Positions 1 to 10,757 are shown, counted from the stretch's first letter. The stretch: 64,000 nt of DNA from Zingiber officinale (GCF_018446385.1 NC_055987.1:12051705-12115704), one strand, 5' to 3'. Made by a program: numbers and translations. The notes: generated from the sequence alone by a model not told the origin.

Positions 1-837
1 AGTATTATATCAGATAGAGACACACGGTTCATGTCCTAGTTCTGGCAGAGTCTGCAGCAAGTCTTGGGCACACAACTCCGATTCAGTACATCCTTCCATC
101 CGCAGACAGATGGATAGTCAAAGCGGACTATCTAAATTTTAGAGGATTTGGTGAGGTCTTGCGTTATGGATTTTGGAGGTAGCTGGGAGGATCACCTGCC
201 ATTGGCAGAGTTTGCCTACAACACCAGCTATCATTCGGCTATCCAGATGATACCGTTTTAAGCGTTGTACGGTAGGCCTTGTCGGACACCCACCCTCTAG
301 GAGGAGCTTGGGGAGGCCCAGCTACTAGGACCATAGAAAGCTCAGCAGGAGGCAGAGTTGGTCCGCACTATTAAACTGAGGATGTTCGAGGCGCAGAGCC
401 GCCAGAAGAGTTATAATGATCGGAGATGCAGACCCCTGAAATTCTCTACCGGTGACCATGTATTCTTGAGAGTTTCACCCATGAAATTGGTGAAGAGATT
501 TGACCTCCGAGGCAAGCTAGCTCCACGATACATTGGGCCTTTCCAGATCTTGAAGAGGATTGGAGCAGTAACTTATTATCTGGCGTTACCATAGGCTCTT
601 GCAGGCATTCATGATGTATTCCATGTGTCTATGCTGAGGACATACGTAGCTGACGTAGCACATGTACTGTCAGATATACCAGTTCCCATCCAGACAGATT
701 CTGGACCAAAAAGAGCGTCAGCTGCGAAACAAGACTATCCGGCTGGTTAAAGTCCGATGACAGCATCATTCTGACGAGGAGACTATTTGAGAGCTCGAGG
801 ATACGATACGAGCTCGATACCCCCATCTTTTCACTTG
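1..837 (+). pseudogene. Degenerate 3' end of Ty3/gypsy (Tekay-like chromovirus) pol: integrase and chromodomain-like tail
   Basis: One frame from base 1 reads the end of a retroviral-type integrase core: an SDRD motif near codon 5, then a FHPQTDG motif around base 105, the AEFAYN segment near 205, and the integrase C-terminal GPFQIL and FHVSML segments. Near base 693 the frame shifts by one base, and a chromodomain-like tail (RLVKV, ELED, RYPHLF) ends at 837. At least six in-frame TAG/TAA codons interrupt the first frame, several where glutamine is expected, so no protein can be made. The 5' part of the element lies outside the window. The chromodomain tail plus the following long LTR fit the Tekay clade of chromoviruses; the clade is inferred from memory of the family, not from a search. 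Confidence 0.85.
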
Positions 838-933
838 AGATATGTGGGTTAATTTTCGTTCAGCATTTATACTATCTAATTATTGCTAGTACTTGCTGAT
901 GGTAAATAACGAAATTTAGGGATCAAATTTTTA

Positions 934-947
934 TTAGTAGAAGAGAA
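934..947 (+). other. Polypurine tract of the Tekay-like element
   Basis: A purine-rich stretch sits directly before the inferred 3' LTR start, where plus-strand synthesis is primed. It is preceded by a degenerate form of the conserved spacer that usually ends chromovirus pol. Confidence 0.55.
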
Positions 948-2085
948 TATAAAATACCAAAAATGGATGAAATACCTTAATGGAATTTTCTAAAATTTTT
1001 AGAAATTTTCTAGGGATTTTTCGGAGGCTGTATGGTGTAGATTATGGGGATAAATATTGGGCCACGAGAAAGTCTGTTTAGGCTTCTTTTCCTTTTTCCT
1101 TTTCTTTTCTTCTCCCGATATATAGCTGAATCCCTTCATCTTGCCCGATTTCTTCACTTCATCTTCCGCATCTTCTTCCGATTCCAATTCTCTTCCTCTC
1201 TTCTCTTCCGTCCCTGCCCAAGCGTCGGCGATGCTTGAGCCACTGCCGGTCGAGCCCTTCTCCTGATCACCTTCAGCCGCTCTTTCTCCGGATTGCCTCC
1301 CTTGCATGAGTGATCTTCAGCCGGAAGAGGGAGAACCCAAGCCGCTCTTCTACCCGTGCCCTAGCCCTAGAATCACTGCTTCTTCTTCTCTTCTGTTTTT
1401 CCTCCTCCGATCGCCAAGCAGCGACGCCTTCTCTCTGCCCTAGCGCCGAGTGTTTGGTACTATTCAAGGCGAAGCCGTCGATCTCCTTTCCGTGACCTAG
1501 ATCGCCGATCGGGCACTTCCCCTAGCCATCGTCAACCACTGATCGTGACGTCGCCGTCACTGGTGTCGTCTCGTAGTCACTGGAGTTAGACGTAATCGCA
1601 GCCAGCATCGTGACAACTCGACCGATCGGTGCCACTCTTCTGTCTTCTTTCTCTACGTGTGGAAGAAGATCGCGACTGCTGCGTTGCTGGTTCTGCTCTG
1701 CAGCCTTCTCGGCATTGTTAACCCCCCCTCTGGTTGTGTCAAACTCAGCAGACCATCATCGTTGTTACCTCTGCTTCGGTCGTCGTAGCTGCAGCCACCA
1801 CAGTGTCATCTTCTGTTGTTTCGGCCTCTTGACTCTACCATCCACCTTGGAGGTCCTTGCTCCAGCCGTAAGTAGAAAGTTGACAACCCTATTGTGGTGT
1901 TGCTTTTCTACTATCTCAGCTCTGACCATCTCTTCCGCTACCATTGTATTTGGTGAGTAATAGGGATGAGTTTAGCTATAATTAATCTAATTATTAGAAT
2001 GGATTAATTGAGGGTAATTGATGATTCAGATGATCAATTAGGATTAATAATTGGATGTGTTGATTTTGATTTGTAGGATTTCTAT

Positions 2086-2103
2086 TCGAGACAAGTGTCT
2101 CGA
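2086..2103. repeat. Perfect 7-bp-arm palindrome in the LTR
   Basis: TCGAGAC, a 4-base loop AAGT, then GTCTCGA. A near copy lies about 340 bases downstream in the same LTR. Confidence 0.9.
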
Positions 2104-2423
2104 CGCTAAATTGTTCAGCGCGATCTACAGTAAAAAGGAGGAGGTTGATAAGGTCAGTTGTTCATGTGTAGAATTAGTTTAGATTTAAACTGAATGATTG
2201 AATAATTTGGGTTAAGAAAACTAACCCTAGTTGACTGTTGAGTTATATTTAATTAGGGTTAAAATGTTGGATCTAATCTAAGCTTCGGGTTAGATCCGTG
2301 TTATTTAATTAACCGAGATCAACGAATAAAATTAGGATTTCCTGGTTAATAGAAATTTTGGTTAAGCTATTGGATATCTACGAGCATGGCTTAATTATAT
2401 GTATGTTGTTACAGGGCTTTGAT

Positions 2424-2441
2424 TCGAGACAAGCGTCTCGA
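2424..2441. repeat. Second copy of the 7-bp-arm palindrome
   Basis: TCGAGAC, loop AAGC, GTCTCGA. The arms are identical to the palindrome at 2086 and only the loop differs by one base, so the inverted arms are conserved between copies. Confidence 0.9.
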
Positions 2442-3967
2442 TGTGGGGTCTATTTCGGATACGATCTCCGTTTTAAGGTGAGTACCTTGACTTATCTCTT
2501 TTAATAATGTCATGTTGATATGCGTAGTAGGTTATGACCTTTAGTAATAATTATGTTTATCTTTGCTTTGGTATGTCATTACATGATACCTGTTGCATGC
2601 TTTTATCTGTATGCATTTATGTTTTATACCCTCTTGTTTATTGCCATGATTATTTATGCTCATAGTGATAGTGACATACCATGTCTTATGATACACTGGA
2701 CTAGACATTTACCATATCTAACCTGTGTACCTAGATCTGTTTATTTGATCCATTTATTTTTGGTACATGTTTTATGGAGGTAGATATGGTTAGGATTTTC
2801 ATGCTTAGTGTCATGCACCATCTCGCATGATTGCATACTGAGCGATTGTCAGCTCCATTATTGTTGAGCACATCACCAGTTATATGGATTTGCACACACA
2901 ACCACTCATGGGTTAGTGGTTTTTATTCAGGCAAGGTGTGTTGCAGCGGGTTGCTCTGTTAGACTCCGCTGGTCCGCTCATGGGTAGTGGTGATGCAGCG
3001 TGGTAGCCGACAGGGATCCCTCCTCTGGATTGTCTCAGGGAGATGAGAGCATTGAGCTCCCCCACTTATGATTTGGGATAGGAGGATAGGTGTACTCTGA
3101 CAACATCCTGTCCACTCGGTCGCTCATCAGGAGTAGTGATGGTAGAGTGCACAGTTGTCATAGCCCTACCCACTCGGTCTCACCATCGTGTGTGAGATAG
3201 CTGACTGGCATCAGGGGTGACCAGGACATGTCATTGGCATCATATACATGATTACATTTATTGCTTGTGTTTGTTGCATTTTATTTGCTGCATATTGGAT
3301 GGATGCATATGTTTGACATGCATACAGGGACATGTTACCTTTGGTCTGACGACCTTATTATTTTGATAGGAGGTCCTAGTTAGTACAACTTCTCCTTTTC
3401 TTACAGTTTTACAGTTTCCATTATTTCAAGAGACTATACACATATTTATTACTTTTAGTTATTTCTTATTATGCATGTCAGACTGATACCCGCTGAGTTG
3501 TTGGACTCACCCTGTTGATTATATCTATTTCAGGTTGAGGCCATCAGGAGATTCCAGTCGCTAGTCCCCACTTCGTGTCGCGACGACTTTCTGCTTACGA
3601 ACTTGGTTCCTTGTTTTTGTGTTGATTTACTTGTTGATCTATATATACTTGTGATTGTACTCGAGGATTTTTATCGAGTTTTGGTCTACTACACTTATTT
3701 TTCCGTTGCGTTGGATTCCCTATTGTGGGTTTGTGTTTTTCCATCGTTGTAGTGGAGTAGGGCTTATTTAAATATAAATTGCATGGTTGTGTCAGCCAGA
3801 GGCTGAAATATATAAACTGCGTGGATTGTTAGTTATTTTTGTTATTATTGTTCTGACCGTGTTGGCCGAGGTTTGTGTGGCCCAGAGAGCTTGTAGTAAA
3901 GTTTTATATTGTTACCCGTACAGGGGAGATGCTGTCGAAATTTATTTTGGCAGGGACTACCTGGGCC

Positions 3968-4960
3968 GTGACATTCAACATCTATCAACATATAGCTCAA
4001 AAAGTACATCGATTGTTGTTCAGTGTCGTTCTGTCGCACCAACGCTGAGCCAACTACCCGCTTTGTGAATGACAAGTACATCCAGAACGGTTCACCAACG
4101 ATGGGCTTTGCCAATACAGGTAAGGAGGTTAGTAACTCTTGATCTCCTCCTGCGCTTTATCGCACTCGGCATCCCATTGAAATTTTGTAGCTAGGCATAG
4201 AACCTTGAAGAACGGGTAGCTCCGATCGGACGATTTAGAGATGAACCTTAATAATGTTGTGATTCGTTCGGTCAATCGCTGGGCCTTGTTAAGGTTGCGG
4301 GGGAGGGGCATGTCTTGGAGCGCCTTCACTTTGCTTGGATTCGCCTCAATCCTTTGCTCGGTCACTATATATCCGAGGAAGTGTCTGCTCCTTGGTCAGA
4401 ATAGACACTTGTTTAGATTAAGTGTTATGCCATACTTTATAAGCATTCGGCAAGTCTCCTTGATATTTGCACAGAGATCAGTGGCTCAGAGGGATTTTAT
4501 CAGAATATCATTGACATATACCTCCACATTCCTGCCGATTTACCCTCGGAACAACTTGTTCATCAACCTCTGGTACATGACTCCCGTATTTTTCAATCTG
4601 AACAGCATCACATTATAACAGAAGGTCCCGTCGACCGTAACAAAACTGACCTTCTCCTGATCTTCTTTGGCGAGTGAGACTTGGTGGTAGCCTTGGTACG
4701 CATCCAACATGTAGATCAGCTTGCATCCCGCCATAGAGTCCACCATCTGATCAATGAATGGTTATGGATAGGAATCCTTCGAACATGCCTTGTTCAAGTC
4801 CCGAAAGTCAATATAGACCCGCCAATTATTGTCTGGCTTGGAGACTACCACTACATTAGCTAGCCAGCTCGGAAATTGTACCTCACGTATGTAGTCAGCT
4901 TCCAACATCTTTTCTACTTCCGCTCAGATTATCTGATTTTGCTCTGAGTTGAAGTCTCAT
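3968..4960 (-). pseudogene. Tat/Retand-type Ty3/gypsy reverse transcriptase and start of RNase H, truncated
   Basis: Read on the minus strand from about 4960 down, this shows reverse transcriptase segments LDAYQGYHQ and GTFCYNV (4540-4746). The active-site motif expected as YVDD reads YVND near 4510, so a catalytic aspartate is lost. Next comes the connection region with IEANPSKVKALQDMPLPRN and RFISKS (4129-4365), then the first part of the RNase H domain (GSALVRQND, near 4050). The last recognisable residues are near 3970, where the Tekay-like LTR begins. Several stop codons and frameshifts are present. The residue pattern matches the Tat/Retand group of non-chromovirus gypsy elements; this is recognition from family knowledge. 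Confidence 0.85.
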
Positions 4961-5159
4961 TTCTTTTGTTTCACTAGCCTTGCATTTGGCCAAACATGCA
5001 ACTCGTGTTGGGCGATGGCCGGCGAGATGCTCGGCAGCTCGTGCGTCGTCCAATGCAATACATCATAATTTTGCCTTAGACATGCAATGAGCTCCTTCTT
5101 CTATTCCACATCTAGGATACACTTGGACCATTTCCTTCTCGTCATACCCTGGGGTGAGA

Positions 5160-5760
5160 GGCTCTTCCAAAATTGTGTTTAACTCCAACCATGGAGTATT
5201 CCGCGTGGCCCATGATTCCGCCCTTACCATCTCGATGTAACATCGCTGAGCTGTCAGCTGGTCACCCTTTACCTCGCTGAGTGAGTTCTTGATGGGGAAT
5301 TTGATCTTTTGGCAAAATATGTAGATAACTGCTCATAATTCATTCAGCGCTGGTCGACCTAGTATGACGTTATAAGCGGACGGGCGTCCACTAGGATGAA
5401 ATTCGTCATCCTTGTCGTTTTTAGTGGCTCCTCTCTGAGGGATACATCTAGCGAGTTTGACCGATTGACAATACCTCATTGCTCGTGAACCCATATAAGG
5501 GAGTCGTCATAGTTGCAGTTCATCGAAGGCTTACTTGAAAATGATATTTGAAATGCTTGGATCTATAAAAGTACGGTAAATATTGTAATTAGTGATTACT
5601 GCTTTAATGATCAAAGTATTGTTGTGAGGGATCTCCACTCCCTCTAAGTCTTGAGTGCCAATTTTTTGTCCTTCTGCCGCCACTTTGCTGCATCCGACGA
5701 CGTGAATCTCCAATCGCCGGGTGTGCAACTTCCGAGCTCAGTTAGAGTCTCCTTCGATGG
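5160..5760 (-). pseudogene. Tat/Retand-type aspartic protease region, degenerate
   Basis: The minus strand around 5531-5728 encodes a run containing RRLEIHVVGCS, DLEGVEIPHNN and TFIDPSISNIIF. The last is the position of the retroviral-type protease active site, normally D-T/S-G; here it reads D-P-S, so the site is destroyed. Lower coordinates continue with short homologous pieces in shifting frames. It lies between gag and RT, as expected for gag-PR-RT order. Boundaries are approximate. Confidence 0.7.
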
Positions 5761-6408
5761 GTCCTCCCACAATCATACTGATATTGCCCCTAGTGGCATT
5801 GCAGGGATTCTCTTCCTCCTGATTTGATTGATGTGGTTGCTCGACCAAGGCTTGTGCTTGCCCCTGATTAATCCCATGTCGAGGCTATGAATGATGCCGC
5901 TTGGTTGAAGCCCGACTTTGTCCCTACTGTTTCTCCGATCGCTGATAGTGGCGGTGATCGGGAAATGGTGATCAGTGGTGGGTTGTCGCCGATCGGCACT
6001 ACTTAGGATTGAGATGATAACAATCCTTGGTTTTATGCGTTGTCGTATTGTGGAAAGAACAAAATAGAGGAGTCCATGGTCGAGGCTCCTTCAATTTCGC
6101 CCAGTCAGCTTCCACGTGCTGGATGACTTGGGCTCAAGGCTTCGAGTGCTATTGAGCGGTGCTCAATCGGGACCCCTTTGGTGGTTGATGGACATGCACT
6201 GTTAGGCACTCCGAGATGGCAACTGACTCAGGGACCGCTTCCTTCTCTGAGCCAATTGTGCTTCCTCCACGTTGATGTACATTATGGCTCTCTCAAGCAG
6301 CTAGTCGAAGTCCCTTGGCGGCTCCATAATAAAGGACCTAAAGAAATCACCCTTGGTAAGTCCTTGGGAGAAAACACTTACCAAGATTTCCTGAGTAGCC
6401 GATGGGAT

Positions 6409-6417
6409 ATCTAGGGC
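6409..6417. repeat. Left 9 bp target-site duplication of the foldback element
   Basis: ATCTAGGGC; the identical copy is at 6788-6796. Confidence 0.85.
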
Positions 6418-6787
6418 GACACTAGATCTCCTGGTCCATAAAAAAGTGGACCAACAATTATGGCCGGATTGCAACTGCGATTTGACCACAATTGGTTTTG
6501 ATCCCTTCCTGGGTTTACCGTCCCCACCAAGTTATAATTTGGGTCAAAGTGGGCGGTCGGAGGTCGCTAGAAATGGGCAAGTGTCTAGGTTGGTGGGCGC
6601 TAAGCAAGGGGCGACCTCAGGGTGGCCTCCAATAGTTCGCTCCAACCCAAACTATAACCTGGTGGGAACAGTGAACCCAGGGAGGGATCGCAACCAATTA
6701 CAGCCATATCGCAGTTGCAATCCGGCTGCAATTGAGAGTGGTCCATCCCCTTGTCCACTTTTTTTGTGGACCAGGAGATCTACTCCC
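6418..6787. mobile_element. 370 bp Mutator-type foldback element (non-autonomous MULE/MITE) in a retrotransposon gag
   Basis: The ends are long imperfect inverted repeats. Both outer ends carry TAGATCTCCTGGTCCA, and the similarity continues about 150 bases inward (GCCGGATTGCAACTGCGAT in both arms). The element is flanked by a perfect 9 bp repeat ATCTAGGGC at 6409-6417 and 6788-6796. A 9 bp duplication with long inverted repeats starting in G is the signature of Mutator-like transposition. There is no coding capacity. Interrupted gag residues are recognisable on both sides, which shows it is a true insertion. Confidence 0.85.
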
Positions 6788-7590
6788 ATCTAGGGCTACT
6801 TGATTGAATATTTTGATATAAGCCTTCAGCCCTTCCTTGGGTCCCTACTTGATGGTGAATAGGTTCATATTCATCTTCTCATAACAATGACTGTTAGCGA
6901 CGTGTTATAAAAATGCTGCTCAGAAGTTCTTGAAGCAGCGGATGGAGTTGATCGACAGACCCTTGAATCACCTTTGCGATGACTTGGACAAGGTGGTGAG
7001 GAAGACTCAACACTTAACTCTACCAGTATACTGGTGGAGTGTAGACATATTGTCTAATTTGACAAGGTGGTCTTCGAGATCGGTCAACCCATTGTATTCT
7101 CCAATTGTCAATGGACGAAAATGAGCAGGATGTTGATCGTCTAGAATCTCCTGGGAGAAATGCCTGTTGACCCACTCAGGCGACTCATTTGATCGGGGCG
7201 CTTTACCTTTGCGCCTATCCCGAATGGGCACCTCCTCACAAGATGCCCCTGCATCTTCTCTACCAGTCCATGCTCCTCCGAGGGCATACGGAATAATGCC
7301 CAATGATATAGGATTGAGGCGTTTGGTGTTTCCTGTGGAGCATCCATATATCGATGATTCGCTCGTCGGTCGACCGATTCCTCGTTGCTCACTCTTGGGT
7401 CAGCTTGCTAGCCTACCATCGACACAGCGGGGTCATGCGACACCCGCTCATTGGCAGCAACCTCCATTTGCTACTACATCATCTTTGCAGCTCGGGCATT
7501 TATCAGCATCGCTAGCTCCTCTTGCGTTAGTGTCATGGTGGTGAGTTGTCCAGCGTCTTCCATCTTCACGTTTTGGATGCAGGTGAAGTT

Positions 7591-7608
7591 CTCACAAACA
7601 ACGCCAAT
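7591..7608 (-). other. Primer-binding-site-like sequence of the Tat/Retand element
   Basis: The minus strand reads TTGGCGTTGTTTGTGAGA, a decayed form of the TTGGCGCCGTCTGTGG sequence usual just inside the 5' LTR of plant Tat elements. It lies between the LTR end (7610) and the gag start (7563). Confidence 0.65.
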
Positions 7609-7609
7609 A

Positions 7610-8340
7610 TGTCCAAAATTGGTGAAGATGGTGGGCTGGGAATGTGGCACTCTCTCTGATCCGACGAAGACTTTTTACGATCTGTAAAATAGGAAATGTT
7701 AGTGTCGAGCCAGGAAGGGATTCCCGGCGTTGGCTCTCCAACACTCGAGTCAGTTTCCGACGATGTGTAAAACAGTAGAAACTATAGCATAAGTGTGTAG
7801 AAACGAAGTTGCGCATACCTCTCCCTGTAGATGAGAATCCTTTTTATAGTGTCACTGTAGTGTTTGTGCAAGCATCCAAAGTGTAGGCATATTTTCCTAG
7901 GTGTCCTAGGAAAAGACAAGTCAAAAAATATCTATGACACCATTCCTTAAGCAACTATGCAATTCTCTGATGTGATAGCTTAGAAGCTTTGAAAGTACAA
8001 TTACATGTTGAATATGTCTTGCTGTCAGCGACGCAAACTCCCAAAAGGATATGATAAGATATTTGGTGGGATCATGTGCAACTGGCATAAGTTCGCTCAG
8101 CTGAGTTGTCTCCGCTCGACAGGGCTGTCTCCCCTCAACAAGGATGTCTTTGCTCAACAATATCCTTAGAGCTTGCCGACCTGCCTGAAAGAGATTGGAT
8201 AGTGAGCTTTCAACGTCTTGGATTAGCAATCTCTTGATTGCAAACCAAGTAAAGAATCTGCCTCTTTTTTTCTATTTATTAATTAGTTTCTTTTTATACA
8301 AGTGTGTTTATTAATCAAGCTATAAGTCAAGGAAGGTATT
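7610..8340 (-). mobile_element. 5' LTR of the Tat/Retand element (outer end not resolved)
   Basis: The LTR ends on the minus strand with GGACA next to the primer-binding site. It contains a TATA box (TATAAAAA, complement of 7841-7848) followed by a short leader. No coding potential is seen. The upstream limit cannot be set because the other LTR is missing and a MULE begins near 8354; 8340 is a working limit. Confidence 0.55.
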
Positions 8341-8353
8341 TATTTTTTTTACA

Positions 8354-8675
8354 GAGCAATTCACTCCCTTTTGTTAGTCGTAAAGGACCAACACACACAG
8401 TTGCTCCTTTCTCTCATAACGTCTGACACATCACTTCGCGACTCCAAACTTCGGCAACGCACTCCTCCTCCGTGACTCCAAAACTCAACGATGCACTCCG
8501 CCTCTGTGACTCCAAACCATCGGCGACACACTCCCCGGCTTCGTGCCTAAACCATCTCTATCGACGATGAAGACAAAACTCAGAGAGGCGGTAGAACCCA
8601 ACTAAACCATCTTAAACCCTTAATCATCAGTAAGTAAAATTTGTGTGCCCTAGACTTTGACTAATTTGTTATTCC
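8354..8675 (+). repeat. Left terminal inverted repeat of the large MULE
   Basis: It aligns over roughly 300 bases with the reverse complement of 55863-56165. The best-matching part is 8500-8675. The outer limit is approximate: GAGCAATTCACTCCC here corresponds to ATCAATTTACTCTCG on the other side. Confidence 0.7.
8446..8545 (+). repeat. 34 bp minisatellite, three copies, inside the TIR
   Basis: Three successive units start with GACTCCAAA and contain a CGGCGACGCACTCC-like core. The right TIR appears to carry fewer units. Confidence 0.8.
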
Positions 8676-8749
8676 TCTGTGAAAAATCGAAGCTTTAGTT
8701 CATAGGTGTTTTTGATTTTGTGAGGTTGAAGTTCAATGAAATTATGTTT

Positions 8750-9640
8750 AGGTGTCTGCATTATAATTTTATGAATGAGTTTGTATTGCATCTTCTTCAA
8801 TTCAAGGAATGTGAGATATGTGTAAATTTTATAGTGATTATCAATAAAATAAGTAATGTACTCAATTTAAATACTTTGATGCCCAAAATCTGTAGGTTTG
8901 TACTTTAGGATATGAATGAGTAAATTATTATAATTATTGGTATTGTCCATTCTGCTGGCTCGAATAAAATTGGTTTTGATGGTTGAATTACATTTTATGA
9001 GTGTGTTTGTGTTTTATCTTCTTTAATTGAAGAATTGAAAGATATATGTTAGTTTTGGGTATTGATAATCAATAAATTGAATAATATACTCAATTTAAGT
9101 GCTTGATGCCCAAAATATTTTGGATTTGTACTTTAGGGTATGAATGAGTAAATAGTTCAAATTTTTGATGTTGTCCAATCTGCTAGCTAGAATAAAATTA
9201 GTTTTGATGTTTGAATTGTAGTTTTATGACTTTGTTTGTGTTTTATCTTCTTCAATTAAAGAATTGAAAGATATATGTTACTTTTGTGTATTGATTAGTA
9301 AAAAATTGAATAATAAACTCAATTTAAGCACTTTGATGTTCATATTTTTCATGACTTATACTTTATGGTATGAATTATAAATTATTCTTGTTATTTGAGT
9401 GTAGTTGATTTTGGTAGTTTGAATAAAAATGGATTTTGGATTGGTCTAATTGCAACCTGTTTTATGAATGTGTTTGTGTTTTATCTTCTTCAATTGAATG
9501 ATTGAATGAGATATGTAGTTCTTATATAGTGATTATCAATAAACTGAATAATATATTCAATTTAAGCACTTTAATGCTCATATTTTCCATGGATTATAGT
9601 TTATGGTATGAATTGTTTTGTAATTTATTTTTATACAGAA
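8750..9640 (+). repeat. Tandem array of about 235 bp units (about four copies), probably intronic
   Basis: The landmark TTTGTGTTTTATCTTCTT recurs near 9006, 9235 and 9470, with a diverged copy near 8780. Each is followed by a degenerate AATTGAATAATATACTCAATTTAAG segment and a GGTATGAAT segment. The units are AT-rich and have no open reading frame. The array ends in an intron-acceptor-like TTATACAG two bases before the ATG at 9641, so it probably lies in a 5' intron of the Ulp1-like gene. Confidence 0.8.
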
Positions 9641-9905
9641 ATGGGAAAGAAAACTAGAGCTATTAAAATAAAGGAGGTTAAGAGGAAATATGTGAAGAAG
9701 ATAAAGAGCAAAAGTAGCAAACAATCATGTTCACATTGTTCACCAACATATTTCAAAATTGTGTTGGATGAAGTGTTACCCAATTTAGGTAATAAGCAAA
9801 AAGAGAGGATCAAAAGCACTCCACTCGCTCCATGACTCGAAATTCCTGAGATGTCAATTAGTAGTACTAGAATAGATTTAGTATTAAACAGATTCTAGCA
9901 ATCTT
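9641..9905 (+). pseudogene. 5' coding exon of the MULE Ulp1-like gene, cut by a copia insertion
   Basis: The frame opens at the ATG at 9641 after an acceptor-like CAG. It encodes a lysine-rich start (KIKEVKRKYVKKIKSK), then a cysteine/histidine pair (CSHC), KIVLDEVLPNLG, and STPLAP, a TGA, then LEIPEMSISS and DLVLNRF. Stops are a TGA at 9833 and a TAG near 9898. The exon stops at 9905 where the copia element begins; the gene resumes at 25003. The residue pattern (a basic start followed by an ST-P-x-x-x-x-L motif) is like the N-terminal region of plant Ulp1-related transposon proteins. That is family knowledge; the function of this region is unknown. Confidence 0.65.
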
Positions 9906-10744
9906 TGCAAATGACTATATTTATGATAAATGTAGCTGTTCAATTAATTTATATTGTAGATAACATGGTGTGTGGTGTCACACACAGAGGATCATGTTAT
10001 CAGTACCTTATAAATTATAAACAGTAGCTCACGACCATAATGGAAAGGAACAAACCATTGGAAGGTCGTAGTGTAATTAGGTATTAGTTTATCTTAACTA
10101 TATAATTACACTAGTACACTTAGAGTGTATTGAGTAGGACCATTAGAGGTCGTTTCTTTTATACTGACTTTAAAAAGAAACAAAGACCTCAGTTATTATG
10201 GAAGTGTGTGCTCTTAATCCTAATATAATAACAAGCACATAAAGTTATTTTTGGTAGAAGATCAAGAGGTCTTTCTAAAAGGTATAACTAGTAATTTTTG
10301 TTTCCGCATCATACTAGTTATTTTTGGAAATAATACTAAATACAAGAGGCATATGATTCTAGAGTTTCGAATTTGTTTTCGATATAGTGTTCTTTTGTTT
10401 TTCTTTCCCTTGTGATTTGATTGTTCTTTTCGGTTAACCTAAAGTTATTTTAGGAAATTAAATATTATCTTTCCATAAAAGGTTTTGTCTAGTCGGTGGT
10501 GGTTGGTCCCATATCCAAGAAGGTCGTGTGCCTCGCCACGTCAGATGGGAACCAATTATGGAAATTAATATTTAATGGAATTAATAACTTAAGGTGATTT
10601 GGGTCGTAGGAGACCCAAGTCAAAACCTAAAAGAACGAATAGATTAAGTTTTGGATCAAGCGTGAATCCAAAATTTAATTTAAAAGAACACATGGTACCT
10701 AGGAAAAGGTTCAGACCTTTAGGTTTTTCGAGTGGCAACCAACA
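9906..10744 (+). mobile_element. 5' LTR of the copia element, promoter region deleted
   Basis: It matches the 3' LTR from position 15174 on, but jumps from sequence corresponding to about 15506 to that corresponding to about 17229. About 1.7 kb is missing, including the TATA box found at 16885 in the 3' copy. It ends in GGCAACCAACA next to the primer-binding site. Confidence 0.8.
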
Positions 10745-10746
10745 AT

Positions 10747-10757
10747 TGGTATCGAGC
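10747..10757 (+). other. tRNA-Met(i)-type primer-binding site
   Basis: TGGTATCGAGC, two bases after the LTR end; it matches the usual TGGTATCAGAGC with a one-base deletion. Confidence 0.75.

Larger units (their letters stand above)
948..3967 (+). mobile_element. 3' LTR of the Tekay-like chromovirus, truncated at its right end
   Basis: This stretch follows the pol remnant and polypurine tract and contains no gene. Its beginning and end resemble the beginning and near-end of the solo LTR at 29128-40298: an AT-rich start with repeated TTTTAGAAATTTT motifs, a pyrimidine-rich leader after a TATA-like ATATATAG near 1120, and a tail around 3915-3965. The last roughly 60-130 bases expected from the solo LTR, including its GGTCGTTACA terminus, are missing. 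Sequence passes directly into a reverse-oriented gypsy element without a target duplication, so the junction is a deletion or rearrangement. The start (TATAAAATACC) is a decayed form of the family's TGTAACGACCC. Confidence 0.75.
5800..7563 (-). pseudogene. Tat/Retand-type gag, degenerate and split by a transposon
   Basis: The start is the ATG at 7563 on the minus strand (MEDAGQL), 27 bases inside the primer-binding site. Recognisable gag segments follow: RHFSQEILDD, HFRPLTIGEYNG, DLEDHLVKLDN and VKCRVFLTTL (about 7180-6980), then QRWFKGL, IRCFKNF and further residues to about 6800. The frame then breaks at a 370 bp foldback element (6418-6787) and resumes with a run ending PPRDFD (about 6410-6300). 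There are several stops, including two adjacent ones near 7475, and the 5' section reads in more than one frame. The conserved order of these segments makes the family assignment firm, but the gene is dead. Confidence 0.8.

Noticed and set aside
999..1960. Overlapping open frames of 60-116 codons on both strands
   Set aside because: They lie in the pyrimidine-rich leader of an LTR, show low-complexity composition and no domain.
3787..4114. Frame of 93 codons with a hydrophobic start (+) as a small secreted protein
   Set aside because: It spans the junction of the Tekay-like LTR and the antisense Tat RNase H remnant, so it is a chance fusion.
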